Notes: generated from the letters alone by a model not told the origin. A stretch of 34,313 bases of DNA from Bacteroidota bacterium (GCA_030605195.1 JAUWBB010000006.1:1-34313), one strand, 5' to 3'; counted from the first letter of the stretch, positions 9,675 through 18,492 are shown. Program-made: numbers and translations.

Positions 9675-11189
9675 TCAGATTTTCAACTCACTCCAGCCTT
9701 TCCTGTACTCTCGCCTGATAAACTGGTTGGCTTGTTCGAAGTTTGTTATTCTCATATTTGCTCCATCCCATTTATAGTTGATATACCTTCCCGGATAAAC
9801 GAAACCTTCCATTTCACCATAAACCGGGTCTTTTCTCGTTATTTTTTCGCGAATATTGAAACTTCTTAATAACAAGTTGCCCATTAGTACAGTTTCAGTC
9901 AGCGGACCGGCATATCCAATAAAAGGTGAATCAACTTCAGCATTTCCATAGCCAGCGATACAGGCATCGATCCATTGCCACCAGTGACCATCCATATCTC
10001 CTTCAACACGTGGATATTTTTGAGGAACATTAATCTCCTTATTTCTGGAAAGTGGCAAAAGTATTGGATTTCGTCCTCCCCAACCACACGCAGCTTTTCC
10101 TTTAGTTCCAATAAACAATGTGCTTCCTTCGTAATCATTTAAGCCAGGCCAATCCCCCATTATATCATTCATATTCACATCAGGATCGATCTCATATGGA
10201 CGTTCCGGAGTTATTCCTCCATCCATCCAGTAAAGATTTAAATCCTTTCCATTCTTCAGTTGGTATTTAAATCGGATAGAACTGGATACAGGACCGCTTT
10301 CGGGGAAAAACCCTTCAGTAAAGATACCGTTATAGACAGTACTTGCACTACAAGAAACCTCTGTCGGATATCCAAGATCAAGTAATTTAAATGGGGGTCC
10401 CATAATGTGACAACCCATATCACCCAACGCTCCTGTCCCAAAACGCCACCAACCCCGCCAGTTAAACGGGACCATATTATCAATGTAATTGGTTTCTTCA
10501 GCTGTTCCTAACCAGAGGTCCCATTTAAGTTCCTTCGGCACCGGAGGACGTGTCGCAGGCCAGGGAATTCCTTGTGGCCAGACAGGCCTGTCAGTCCAGC
10601 AATAGACCTTTTCAATTTCTCCTAACACATCAGCTTCAATCCATTCCCGTAACGTGCGCATACCATCACATGAAGTCCCCTGATCGCCCATTTGAGTAAC
10701 AACCTTATATTTTTCAGCTGCTTCTGTGAGAATGCGAGCTTCGTATATATCATGTGTCAGGGATTTTTGAAGGTACAGGTGTTTATTAAGCTGCATAGCA
10801 CTAAGACCTACAATGGCATGATTATGATCAGGGATAGCGACTGACACGGCATCAAAGTTTTTACTCTCTTTATCAAACATTTCGCGCCAGTCATAATAGA
10901 ATGATGCTTTCGGAAATTCTTTCCTTCTTGGTGCTGCCTGCCTGTCGTCAACATCGCAGAGAAAAGCAATTACTGCATTTTTTTTAGGAGTATTAGCATA
11001 ATGATTGATATCATCCCTGCCTTCACCGCCACATCCTATTGCTGCAATATGCAGCTTGTCGCTTGGAGGCACATGTCCCAGACCACTTATTGTGAAATTC
11101 GGAAGGATGGTTAAAGCAGCTGCTCCGGAAGCAGCAGTTTTTACAAAATTCCGCCTGGAATTTTTTGATTTTTGATTAATTTTTCTCAT
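9675..11189 (-). CDS. Gfo/Idh/MocA-family oxidoreductase with Tat signal
   Basis: A 504-residue NAD(P)-dependent sugar oxidoreductase exported by the Tat pathway. The twin-arginine motif SRRNFVK is at residues 11-17, followed by a hydrophobic AASGAAALTIL stretch. The Rossmann fold starts with IAAIGCGGEGR. The usual EKP loop is replaced by YLQKSL, which keeps the lysine. The C-terminal half has the WWRFGTGALGDMGCHIMG segment common in long Bacteroidota members. Relatives act on glycosides, often making or reducing 3-keto sugars. The DUF1080 gene lies 40 bp upstream, and that pairing is recurrent and fits a 3-keto-glycoside route. The start is set by the Tat signal. No defect was seen. Confidence 0.88.
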   Translation of the reverse strand: MRKINQKSKNSRRNFVKTAASGAAALTILPNFTISGLGHVPPSDKLHIAAIGCGGEGRDDINHYANTPKKNAVIAFLCDVDDRQAAPRRKEFPKASFYYDWREMFDKESKNFDAVSVAIPDHNHAIVGLSAMQLNKHLYLQKSLTHDIYEARILTEAAEKYKVVTQMGDQGTSCDGMRTLREWIEADVLGEIEKVYCWTDRPVWPQGIPWPATRPPVPKELKWDLWLGTAEETNYIDNMVPFNWRGWWRFGTGALGDMGCHIMGPPFKLLDLGYPTEVSCSASTVYNGIFTEGFFPESGPVSSSIRFKYQLKNGKDLNLYWMDGGITPERPYEIDPDVNMNDIMGDWPGLNDYEGSTLFIGTKGKAACGWGGRNPILLPLSRNKEINVPQKYPRVEGDMDGHWWQWIDACIAGYGNAEVDSPFIGYAGPLTETVLMGNLLLRSFNIREKITRKDPVYGEMEGFVYPGRYINYKWDGANMRITNFEQANQFIRREYRKGWSELKI

Positions 11190-11229
11190 TTTAAATTTGT
11201 TAAAATGTTAATTAATAATCTATTACCAG

Positions 11230-11952
11230 TTACTTTGAAGACTTGTTAAGAGGTTTGACCGCGATTTCCCTGAAGTATACTACATCCGTCTCTCCGTGAT
11301 TTTGCACACCGATATAACCTGAATCAGGACGGGGTCCGCGTATTGGTTCAAAATCAAATTTACGAACAGGCACCGGATCGCCCTCTTTGTAATCTGTTAC
11401 TTTAACTCCGTTCAAAAAAACAATAGTTCTTGGACCGTCTAAGGTAATTTCCATGGTATTCCATTCCGGACCTGGTTTGCCGGTTTTGGCTAATGGTTTT
11501 GACAGGGAATATACGGTTCCGGTATAATGGTATTCATCTTCATCAGAGAGTTCAGGTTGATTATCAATCTGAACTTCGTAGCCATAATGGATTGGCATCC
11601 ACTCTTCACGGGGTTCGATCGGTACTCGTATAAATACTCCTGAATTGCTGTTAGTGTCGCGCATTTTAAAAACTACCCGGATCGTGCAATTTCCAAACTT
11701 TTCTCCCGCCCAATATAAAAGTCCCATTCCTCCATGCGTTTGAATAATGCCTTCTTCTACAGTCATATACCCATTTCCAACATGCTTCCACCCTGTCAAA
11801 TCCTTTCCATTAAATAATTGTCTCCATCCTTTTGTACTATCTGACTGAACTGTATTTCCAGTATCATCATTATAAACAAAAGTTGAAGCATTGGTATTTG
11901 AAGCTATAAACAATAGGCTTAAGACTAATAGGTGAGAAAATGTATTTTTCAT
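11230..11952 (-). CDS. DUF1080 family protein (3-keto-disaccharide hydrolase-like)
   Basis: A secreted protein of 240 residues. It has an N-terminal signal peptide (residues 1-22, ending near NAS) and a single LamG/concanavalin-like DUF1080 domain. The family entry motif WRQLFNGKDLTGWKHVG is clear, as are FGNCTIRVVFKMRD, NSGVFIRV, NTMEITLDG and the closing GYIGVQNHG and VYFREI strands. Characterised DUF1080 members cleave 3-keto-glycosides made by Gfo/Idh or FAD-dependent oxidoreductases. It is the first gene of the minus-strand operon running to the GH130 gene, so the promoter should lie just above 11952. The Gfo/Idh partner is 40 bp downstream. Confidence 0.87.
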   Translation of the reverse strand: MKNTFSHLLVLSLLFIASNTNASTFVYNDDTGNTVQSDSTKGWRQLFNGKDLTGWKHVGNGYMTVEEGIIQTHGGMGLLYWAGEKFGNCTIRVVFKMRDTNSNSGVFIRVPIEPREEWMPIHYGYEVQIDNQPELSDEDEYHYTGTVYSLSKPLAKTGKPGPEWNTMEITLDGPRTIVFLNGVKVTDYKEGDPVPVRKFDFEPIRGPRPDSGYIGVQNHGETDVVYFREIAVKPLNKSSK

Positions 11953-12532
11953 TTTTTGTTGATTTTCTTGTTATTCAAAATGAGAATGATACGGTACCTT
12001 CGCACTTAATATTTTTTTATTAAAATACAATTATAAAGGCATCGTTGCAACAGTAATTGACTTTAAGATTCAGAATTAAGCTATGTATTAATAATCAATA
12101 AGAATTTTGATCCATGCAAGTTAAAAAAAATTTAGTAACTAAGGAATAGCTATATAAGTTATTGTGTAAATAACCGGTATGACTACATCAAAACCCCATT
12201 TGGGCATTTGGGGAGTGAGTTTTTGTATTTGGGAAGTTTTTAATGACTTGTTTTCATATAATTTAGTAAAAGCGGTCTGGTATAATAATTCAGAATTAAC
12301 GGAAGAACCTCTTTTTTTTAATCCCTCTCATTATAAACCTTTTTTCGTTTGGATGTAATTTGATTTAATATTAATTTTCTTTTTAATTTACATGGGAATA
12401 GGCTTTTGAAACAACGATCCGGGAGGATCGTTATAAAGGATTGCAGTAAAACGAAGTTCCGGTTCGTTTATTCACCGGCAAATCGAGTTAATTAGTCATT
12501 CAACCTATAACGCATTTTAGTTTCACCTGACA
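11953..12532. other. Long intergenic region between divergent operons
   Basis: There are 580 bp without a convincing gene between the DUF1080 operon (minus) and the GH53 remnant (plus). It should hold both promoters, but no clear consensus pair could be fixed. Short repeats of ATTTGGG occur around 12199-12235 (three close copies). A perfect hairpin, AACGATCC-GGGA-GGATCGTT, lies at 12413-12432 and could be an operator or the 5' leader of the plus-strand transcript. A SusCD pair or regulator expected in such a locus is absent. Confidence 0.5.
12413..12432. promoter_or_regulatory. Perfect palindromic hairpin upstream of GH53/GH13
   Basis: An 8-bp perfect stem AACGATCC/GGATCGTT with a GGGA tetraloop, 100 bp before the GH53 start. 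It may be a regulator site or an RNA leader hairpin. No T-tract follows. Function is inferred only from its position. Confidence 0.35.
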
Positions 12533-12834
12533 ATGAAAATAAAAGTATTTATAGTTTTGTGTATTTGCTCATCGTTGTTTAAGTCTTGTAATAAAGGTAA
12601 AAATGTAAAAAACAACAACGGCAATGATACTATTATGATATTCTACGAACCAAACCAATTTTGCATGGGGGCAGACCTTTCCTGGTGGTGTTTTACTGGG
12701 AACCAGGCTGGATTTCTTCAAATATAAAAACGCTATGGGGGCAAGGATCTGCCTGGGAATGTAATACACTTTTTGATTTTCAGGGGAATGTTATTAAGGG
12801 AATGAATTATCTGACTTATCCGTATAAATTTTAA
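12533..12834 (+). pseudogene. GH53 endo-beta-1,4-galactanase remnant with internal deletion
   Basis: The first 51 codons encode a lipoprotein signal (C19 in FKSC) and a mature start with the GH53 signature MGADLSW. Directly afterwards the reading frame changes, and another frame gives VFYWEPGWIS, then GQGSAWECNTLFDFQGN up to a TAA at 12832-12834. That is the recognisable C-terminal block of GH53 (FYWEP, GSSWEN, ALFDF patterns). About 250 residues holding both catalytic glutamates are missing. The junction is near 12678-12690, around a TGGTGG sequence. The N-terminal frame alone runs to 12727. The remnant ends 3 bp before the intact GH13 start, so it was its operon partner. No active galactanase can be made. 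Confidence 0.8.
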
Positions 12835-12837
12835 ACC

Positions 12838-14688
12838 ATGAAGCTAAAGATTTTTTCAAGTGCATTTTTAATCATTTCTATTGCAGCAATAACATATGTA
12901 AATGCCCAGATAAACCATGTTGAACCTCCATTCTGGTGGGCCGGGATGAAAAATCCGAGTTTACAGCTTATGGTGCATGGAGAAAATATATCAGCAACAA
13001 AAGTTGTGCTTGATTATGAAGGGGTTGAACTGAAGTCCGTGAATTCTGTTGAAAATCCGAATTTCCTGTTCATTGATTTACAATTATCCCCTGGCGTAAA
13101 CCCCGGGAAATTTGATATCTCTTTTAAAAAAGATGGAAAAACGACAGAATCGTTTACGTATGAGTTGAAAAAAAGGCAACCAGGTTCTGCACAGCGGGAA
13201 GGGTTTAAAAACTCCGATGTCATGTATCTGATAATGCCTGACCGGTTTGCAAATGGTGATTCTTCCAATGATTCAATGGATGGAATGAAAGAAGGCTTCA
13301 ACCGCAAAGATCCCCTGGGTAGGCATGGGGGTGATATCAAAGGAATAATTGATCATCTTGACTACATTGCCGATATGGGATTTACAACCATTTGGTTAAA
13401 CCCGGTTCTGGAAAATGATCAGACAAGAACTTCATACCATGGTTATGCCACTACTGATTTTTACAACGTAGACGGACGGTTCGGATCCAATGAAGATTAC
13501 AGGCAACTGGGTAGAATTGCAGAAGAAAAAGGAATTAAATTGGTTATGGATATGATCTTTAATTACTGTGGTTCAGAACATTGGTGGATGGATGATATGC
13601 CAACATCTGACTGGATCAATTTTTATCCCGATTATGTGAGAACAAATCACAGAAGAACCGTGAACCAGGATCCTCATGTTTCGAAAATTGATTTAAAAAG
13701 AATGACAGAAGGTTGGTTTGTCCCAACCATGCCTGACCTTAATTTGAGAAATCCTTTTCCGGCAAATTATTTGATCCAGAACAGCATTTGGTGGATTGAA
13801 TACATTGGATTGAACGGGATAAGAATGGATACCTATCCATATACCGACAAGTATGCAATGGCAGAATGGAACAGGCGGGTTTTAGAAGAATATCCTGATT
13901 TTAACATTGTGGGAGAAGAATGGAGTTTGAATCCTGCCATCGTTTCTTATTGGCAAAAAGGACAGAAAAATAGTGATGAATATGATGGAAATCTTCCCAG
14001 TGTAATGGATTTTCCGCTTCAGAACGCACTTAGTAGAGGATTAACTGAAAAAGAAGGAGGAAATAATGGATTGGTTAAACTTTATGAAGCCCTGGCCAAT
14101 GATTTCCTGTATCCTGATCCATACAACCTGGTGATTTTCCCGGACAATCATGATATGAGCCGTTTTTATATGCAGGTAGGTATGGATGTCGATCTGTTTA
14201 AACTGGGAATCGTTTACATTCTTACTACCCGCGGTATCCCTCAGATCTTTTATGGTACTGAAATATTAATGACTCATAAAGAAAGTAATAGTCATGGCCA
14301 TATCAGGAAAGATTTTCCCGGTGGTTGGGAAGACGATAAAGTAAATGCATTTACCGGGAAAGGACTCTTAAAAAAAGAAATTGAAGTTCAAAACTTCTTT
14401 AAAAAACTTCTGAATTGGCGAAAAGAGAATCCGGTAATCCATACCGGAAAACTAACTCATTTTGCACCTGAAAATGGAGTCTATGTTTTTTTCAGATATA
14501 ATAACGATAAAAAAGTGATGATCGTTTTAAATAAAAACAAGGAAGATCATCATTTGAAACTTAATAGATTCAATGAAATGATTGGTGGCTGTTCAAAAGG
14601 AAAAGATGTGATTAGTGAAAAACAATTTGATCTGAAGGATGAAATAATTATTCCTGCTTTAACTCCTTTAATTTTGGAATTACATTAA
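12838..14688 (+). CDS. SusA-like GH13 alpha-glycan hydrolase (neopullulanase/cyclomaltodextrinase type)
   Basis: A 616-residue periplasmic enzyme with signal peptide 1-23 (cleavage near NAQ). An N-terminal beta-sandwich at about 24-120 (starting near VEPPFWWAGM) is followed by the GH13 barrel. The GH13 regions are intact: DMIFNYCGSEHWW, GIRMDTYPY (nucleophile D331), NIVGEEW (acid/base E360) and FPDNHDMSR (transition-state D439). A C-terminal beta domain ends the protein. It hydrolyses alpha-1,4 linkages of starch-derived oligosaccharides in the periplasm. The ATG is 3 bp after the stop of the GH53 remnant. The locus lacks SusB, SusC and SusD, and its GH65 and second GH13 partners are broken, so it may be the last working piece of a starch/maltose locus. 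Confidence 0.93.
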   Translation: MKLKIFSSAFLIISIAAITYVNAQINHVEPPFWWAGMKNPSLQLMVHGENISATKVVLDYEGVELKSVNSVENPNFLFIDLQLSPGVNPGKFDISFKKDGKTTESFTYELKKRQPGSAQREGFKNSDVMYLIMPDRFANGDSSNDSMDGMKEGFNRKDPLGRHGGDIKGIIDHLDYIADMGFTTIWLNPVLENDQTRTSYHGYATTDFYNVDGRFGSNEDYRQLGRIAEEKGIKLVMDMIFNYCGSEHWWMDDMPTSDWINFYPDYVRTNHRRTVNQDPHVSKIDLKRMTEGWFVPTMPDLNLRNPFPANYLIQNSIWWIEYIGLNGIRMDTYPYTDKYAMAEWNRRVLEEYPDFNIVGEEWSLNPAIVSYWQKGQKNSDEYDGNLPSVMDFPLQNALSRGLTEKEGGNNGLVKLYEALANDFLYPDPYNLVIFPDNHDMSRFYMQVGMDVDLFKLGIVYILTTRGIPQIFYGTEILMTHKESNSHGHIRKDFPGGWEDDKVNAFTGKGLLKKEIEVQNFFKKLLNWRKENPVIHTGKLTHFAPENGVYVFFRYNNDKKVMIVLNKNKEDHHLKLNRFNEMIGGCSKGKDVISEKQFDLKDEIIIPALTPLILELH

Positions 14689-14828
14689 AACTATTGTGAT
14701 TAAAATTACTAAAATGAGTGAAAAGACATAATGTTATAAAATGTTATAAGTTATATGTTATATGTTAATTGTTATAAGTTCAGAACTCCTGACCCACTAC
14801 TTAATTATAAAACGATTATAAGAATATA

Positions 14829-14980
14829 TGGCTATGTTTCATAATCTTGTTGGTTTTTTAATTTTTTATCCTACTCGTCTGACCACTAAGATGTTCAAAT
14901 TTATTATTATATCTCATTATTAGCATAATATTTTAAATCTAATCATAAAGTTAAACAGTAGTAGTGGTCTGACGAGTATC
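14829..14980. repeat. MITE-like repeat, family CTCGTCTGACCAC, copy A
   Basis: The core 14872-14978 is bounded by TACTCGTCTGACCACTA and TAGTGGTCTGACGAGTA, a 17-bp terminal inverted repeat with one mismatch. The core is nearly identical to 18909-19014 (one substitution seen, GCATAAT/GCATGAT). Similarity extends about 40 bp to the left (CATAATCTTGTT). The rest of the 350-bp gap 14689-15038 is AT-rich, with repeats of GTTATAAGTTATATGTTA type. Confidence 0.8.
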
Positions 14981-15038
14981 AAAGTTAAATCCCACTAAAA
15001 CAATAGCATCTTAGAACAGAGCCAAATAAATTTGTAAA

Positions 15039-15788
15039 ATGAATCGTCTTTCATACAACTCTGTGTCTCTCCCTGTCTGCTCCATGATTTTCTGTGTACA
15101 GGACAGGCAGCTATCGTTGAAGCACTTCCGGCTGGCGTTCAGGATGGAATCAATTACACCACTGACACTTCTGTTACCCTTGTATTACATGCTCCCAACA
15201 AAAATCATGTATTTGTAATCGGAGATTTCACAGACTTGCTAGCCAGGGAGAAAGGTTATATGAAAGTTACACCTGATACAGCAAGGTATTGGATAGAAAT
15301 TAGTGGACTCACTCCCCCAAAAGAATATCGTTATCAATACCTTGTGGATGGTGAATTACTCATCGCCGATCCTTATGCAGATAAACTTCTCGATCCCTGG
15401 AACGATTACTATATTACAAATGAAACATACCACGGCTTAATCGAATATCCTGAAAATTATACTTCAGGCATCGTATCGGTTCTTCAAACTGGTCAGGAAG
15501 AATTTCAATGGCAGATTGCCGGATTTCAGGCTCCTTTAAAAACCGACCTGGTTATTTATGAATTGTTGATTCGTGATTTTATAGCCACCAGGCATGATTA
15601 CAAGACATTGATTGATACGCTAAGTTATTTGGACAATCTTGGAGTAAATGCCATTGAACTTATGCCAGTTAATGAATTTGAAGAGAATCTGAGCTGGGGA
15701 TATAATCCGTCATTTTGTTTTGCACCCGATAAATTTTATGGTCCGAAAGAAGATTTCAAAGCATTCGTTGATAGTTGTCATGCCCGGG
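15039..15788 (+). pseudogene. Truncated and frameshifted second GH13 alpha-amylase-family gene
   Basis: An ATG at 15039 opens a signal-peptide-like segment (MNRLSYNSVSLP...). The main frame from about 15104 is offset from it, so a frameshift lies near 15095-15107. The main frame gives AIVEALPAGVQDGINY, then an early-set/CBM48-like domain (HAPNKNHVFVIGDF), and then the start of the GH13 barrel (DLVIYELLIRDF, LGVNAIELMPVNEF, WGYNPSFCFAPD). It breaks off at CHARE, before any catalytic residue. The break falls at the CCCGGG palindrome 15783-15788, where an opposite-strand CotH fragment begins. The longest internal frame runs 15236-15829, but its last 14 codons are anti-sense CotH sequence. It is not functional. 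It probably once worked with the GH13 gene at 12838. Confidence 0.85.
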
Positions 15789-16311
15789 AAAGAACAAACT
15801 CCTCATCGATGTGTTCCACATTGATATAAAGTCCAAAATAGTTTTCGTTAATATATAATTCCACGTGATTGGATCTGGGAGCAGGGATCTCAAACTTTCT
15901 AAGAACATACCAGCAAAGCTTGGCCCGGATCACCGAAGGATCATTATGTTCGCCGTTAATGTTCATCTTCTCCAGTCCATAATACTTACCTCCAGGAATA
16001 AATGAATTGAATGAAATTTTAAATGATTTCTTTTGAGAATAGCGGGAAGTATTTCCGCGAAGTCTGAAGCTAACAGATTTAACGGTATCTGCAATGGTTC
16101 CTGCATGAAAAATAAATGTTGCCGGATATTCATGATAACTTGTTAAATCATCATAAATTGCCTGGAATGAATCCGGGTCGATGAGAATTTCAATCTTTGG
16201 GATAATTGAATCAGTAAATACAGGATCTGATGTAGGAAAGGATGGCTACGAAAAACCTGAGGAAATCAGGATCCGGGAAAATACAATTAATAATAATCCT
16301 GTTTTATTCAT
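15783..16311 (-). pseudogene. CotH-like protein, 3'-truncated with a nonsense codon
   Basis: The ATG at 16311 starts a signal peptide that is stopped by TAG at 16246-16248. The same frame then stays open and gives clear CotH family blocks: FRLRGNTSRYSQKKSFKIS, LEKMNINGEHNDPS, AKLCWYVLRKFEIPAP and VELYINENYFGLYINVEHID. It breaks at EEFVLSRA, at the GH13 junction 15783-15790. CotH proteins are atypical kinases, and in Bacteroidota many are secreted. The C-terminal catalytic part is missing here. The start lies 25 bp after the esterase stop, so the two were probably co-transcribed. The surviving open frame from an internal ATG covers only 15778-15966. Confidence 0.83.
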
Positions 16312-16335
16312 ACACCTGAAACATCGGTTGATGAA

Positions 16336-17082
16336 TTATTTCTTATGTTTTAATAACCAGTCATAGAATTCCGGATTGTCATATGTTTCGGTCCATGAAT
16401 CATGACCTGCCTCAGGATAGATAGTGAACCTGACATTTCCCTCAATTTTTTTAAGCGCTTCAACCATCTCTTCAGATTTTTGGATAGGAACTACGTTATC
16501 CTTCGCCCCATGAAAAACCCAGATGGGTATATGGCCAATTCTGTTGACCAGGACTGGGTTTCCTCCTCCACAAATGGGTACAATAGCAGCGAATTTATTC
16601 GGATATTTAACAGCCAGTTCCCAGGCACCAAACCCTCCCATACTTAATCCTGTAAGATAGACCTGGTTCGTATCCACCCGGTAATCCCGGATTATTTTTT
16701 CGAGCAAAAGATTCAAATCTTCCGCAATCCACCATTGTTCTTTAGGACATTGCGGGGAAACAATAATAAAAGGAAAGTCCTTTTCTTCAACTATTTTGGG
16801 AGGTCCGTGTTTTTTTACCAGTTCAAGGTTTTTCCCTCTTTCATCTACACCATGGAGAAACAGCAGAACTGGCCATTCTTTTGTTTTATCCTGGTGATAA
16901 CCAGCTGGAAGATAAAGCAAATAGTCCATGTGAACCACTTTTTTGACATCAAGACTTTTACTCAGTTGATGTTGCATCTTATCAGGGTTTGAATGATTCG
17001 ATCCGCATGATGTTACTGCCAAAACTAAAAATAAAAAAAACGAAACTGAAGAGAAGTAACTTATAAAGTTTTCATACTTCAT
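16336..17082 (-). CDS. Alpha/beta-hydrolase esterase lipoprotein
   Basis: A 248-residue secreted lipoprotein (predicted C26, AVTSC) of the PHB-depolymerase/feruloyl-esterase-like group of alpha/beta hydrolases. The oxyanion segment VLLFLHGVDERG is followed by the nucleophile elbow GLSMGG (S147), HGAKDNVVP (D195) and EAGHDSW (H227), a complete catalytic triad. The family removes acyl or aromatic esters from sugars, or hydrolyses small esters; the exact substrate is not shown. It lies just upstream of the broken CotH gene on the same strand. The start gives a good signal peptide. It appears intact. Confidence 0.87.
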   Translation of the reverse strand: MKYENFISYFSSVSFFLFLVLAVTSCGSNHSNPDKMQHQLSKSLDVKKVVHMDYLLYLPAGYHQDKTKEWPVLLFLHGVDERGKNLELVKKHGPPKIVEEKDFPFIIVSPQCPKEQWWIAEDLNLLLEKIIRDYRVDTNQVYLTGLSMGGFGAWELAVKYPNKFAAIVPICGGGNPVLVNRIGHIPIWVFHGAKDNVVPIQKSEEMVEALKKIEGNVRFTIYPEAGHDSWTETYDNPEFYDWLLKHKK

Positions 17083-17176
17083 GAAGTTTGAATATATTTT
17101 AACTTACGTACGATTGAAATTTTTTATCATGCTGATTTAGTGTGATTTTTGTATTATTAACAGTAGTAGCTTTTAT

Positions 17177-17323
17177 GGCTGTCCAAAAAGAAATAATATG
17201 TTACACTGAGAACCACAGAGGAGACACGGAGATTCACTGAGAGGTTGGATTTTCTCTGTGTTCCTCTGTGTATTCTCCGTGTAACTCTGTGAAACAACTG
17301 ATAAATTGACTTTTAGGACAGCC
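17177..17323. repeat. MITE-like element with 14-bp terminal inverted repeats (GGCTGTCC)
   Basis: GGCTGTCCAAAAAG (17177-17190) is matched by CTTTTAGGACAGCC (17310-17323), with one mismatch. The interior holds a second inverted repeat made of ACACAGAGG/CCTCTGTGT-type sequence (around 17200-17295). It is 147 bp with no ORF. No clear target-site duplication was seen. The ends recall the GTCCATAAAG ends of the 3731 and 33162 elements. Confidence 0.75.
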
Positions 17324-17341
17324 CCGTCAGAGGTAAAGTAG

Positions 17342-17390
17342 AAAAAAGCCGGGATAATTACAAATTGAATCCATAAACATTTTCCCGGCT
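17342..17390 (-). terminator. Rho-independent terminator of the aldolase gene
   Basis: On the minus strand, AGCCGGGA pairs with TCCCGGCT (17383-17390 with 17347-17354), followed by a run of six T (17342-17347). It starts 23 bp after the aldolase stop. The loop is long (28 nt), so folding strength is moderate. Confidence 0.65.
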
Positions 17391-17412
17391 AAACGACTCC
17401 AATCCTGGTATT

Positions 17413-18492
17413 TTAATTATTTTTGTTCAATGCGTTTAAATCCTTAAAGGCTTCTTTAAGTCTTTCAATAAAGCTTTCTTCTCCTTTTCTTAACCAGGCA
17501 CGTGGATCATAAAACTTTTTATTGGGTTTATCTTCGCCTTCCGGGTTACCAATTTGGCCCTGCAGAAAATCCTTCTTGTCTTTATAGTAACCGTGAACAC
17601 CATCCCAAAATGCCCATTGCATATCGGTATCGAGGTTCATTTTAACAGCGCCATATTCAATTGCCTCGGTAATCAGATGCTTTTCCGATCCTGATCCTCC
17701 ATGGAATACAAAATTCACCGGATTTGGACCCGTATTGAATTTCTGCCGGATATAATCCTGAGTATTTTTAAGAATGGCCGGTTTTAATTCGACATTTCCT
17801 GGTTTATAAACTCCGTGCACATTTCCAAAGGCCGCGGCTATAGTAAAATAATCACTTATCTTTTTCAGTTCTTCATAAGCATAAGCCACCTCTTCAGGTT
17901 GTGTATATAACCTGGAGCTATCCACACCGGAATGATCAACCCCGTCTTCTTCACCTCCTGTTACGCCTAATTCAATCTCGAGAGTCATACCGATTTTACT
18001 CATTCTCTCAAGATATTTTTTACAAATTTCAACGTTCTCCTCAATCGGCTCTACAGACAGATCGAGCATATGAGAACTATAAAGAGGGTGTTCGTGTTTT
18101 TCATAATATTTTTCACCAAAATCCAATAATTGGTCAATCCATGGTAGAAATTTTTTTGCAGCATGATCGGTATGCAGAACTACCGGAACGTTATAATATT
18201 CAGCCATAACATGCACATGTTGGGCTCCTGATATACCCCCCGCGATGGCAGCTTGGTGATTTTCATTGGAAAGCCCCTTCCCTGCAAAGAAAACAGCTCC
18301 ACCATTGGAAAACTGTATGATTACAGGCGAATTAACTTCTCTCGCGGTCTCCAATACAGCATTTACCGAATTCGTTCCCACAACATTAACGGCAGGTATT
18401 GCAAAATTGTTCTCGTTTGCATAATCAAAAAGCGCTTTTACATCCTCTCCATATAAAACGCCTGGCTTAAAATTTAATCCCCTATTGCTCAT
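17413..18492 (-). CDS. fbaA: Class II fructose-bisphosphate aldolase
   Basis: A cytoplasmic, zinc-dependent glycolytic enzyme of 359 residues, full length for the class IIA group. It interconverts fructose-1,6-bisphosphate with dihydroxyacetone phosphate and glyceraldehyde-3-phosphate. Visible motifs are the VVLHTDHAAK metal/catalytic histidine-aspartate block, the EIELGVTGGEEDGVDHS loop, GNVHGVYKPGNVELKP with a zinc histidine, FVFHGGSGSE, and KMNLDTDMQWAFWDG near the C-terminus. It stands alone with its own terminator. It lies between broken carbohydrate genes but is itself intact, as expected for a housekeeping gene. Confidence 0.95.
   Translation of the reverse strand: MSNRGLNFKPGVLYGEDVKALFDYANENNFAIPAVNVVGTNSVNAVLETAREVNSPVIIQFSNGGAVFFAGKGLSNENHQAAIAGGISGAQHVHVMAEYYNVPVVLHTDHAAKKFLPWIDQLLDFGEKYYEKHEHPLYSSHMLDLSVEPIEENVEICKKYLERMSKIGMTLEIELGVTGGEEDGVDHSGVDSSRLYTQPEEVAYAYEELKKISDYFTIAAAFGNVHGVYKPGNVELKPAILKNTQDYIRQKFNTGPNPVNFVFHGGSGSEKHLITEAIEYGAVKMNLDTDMQWAFWDGVHGYYKDKKDFLQGQIGNPEGEDKPNKKFYDPRAWLRKGEESFIERLKEAFKDLNALNKNN

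Noticed and set aside
15236-15829. 197-aa independent plus-strand gene
   Set aside because: It is the middle of the broken GH13; its last codons are antisense CotH sequence, and real homology extends upstream of its ATG.
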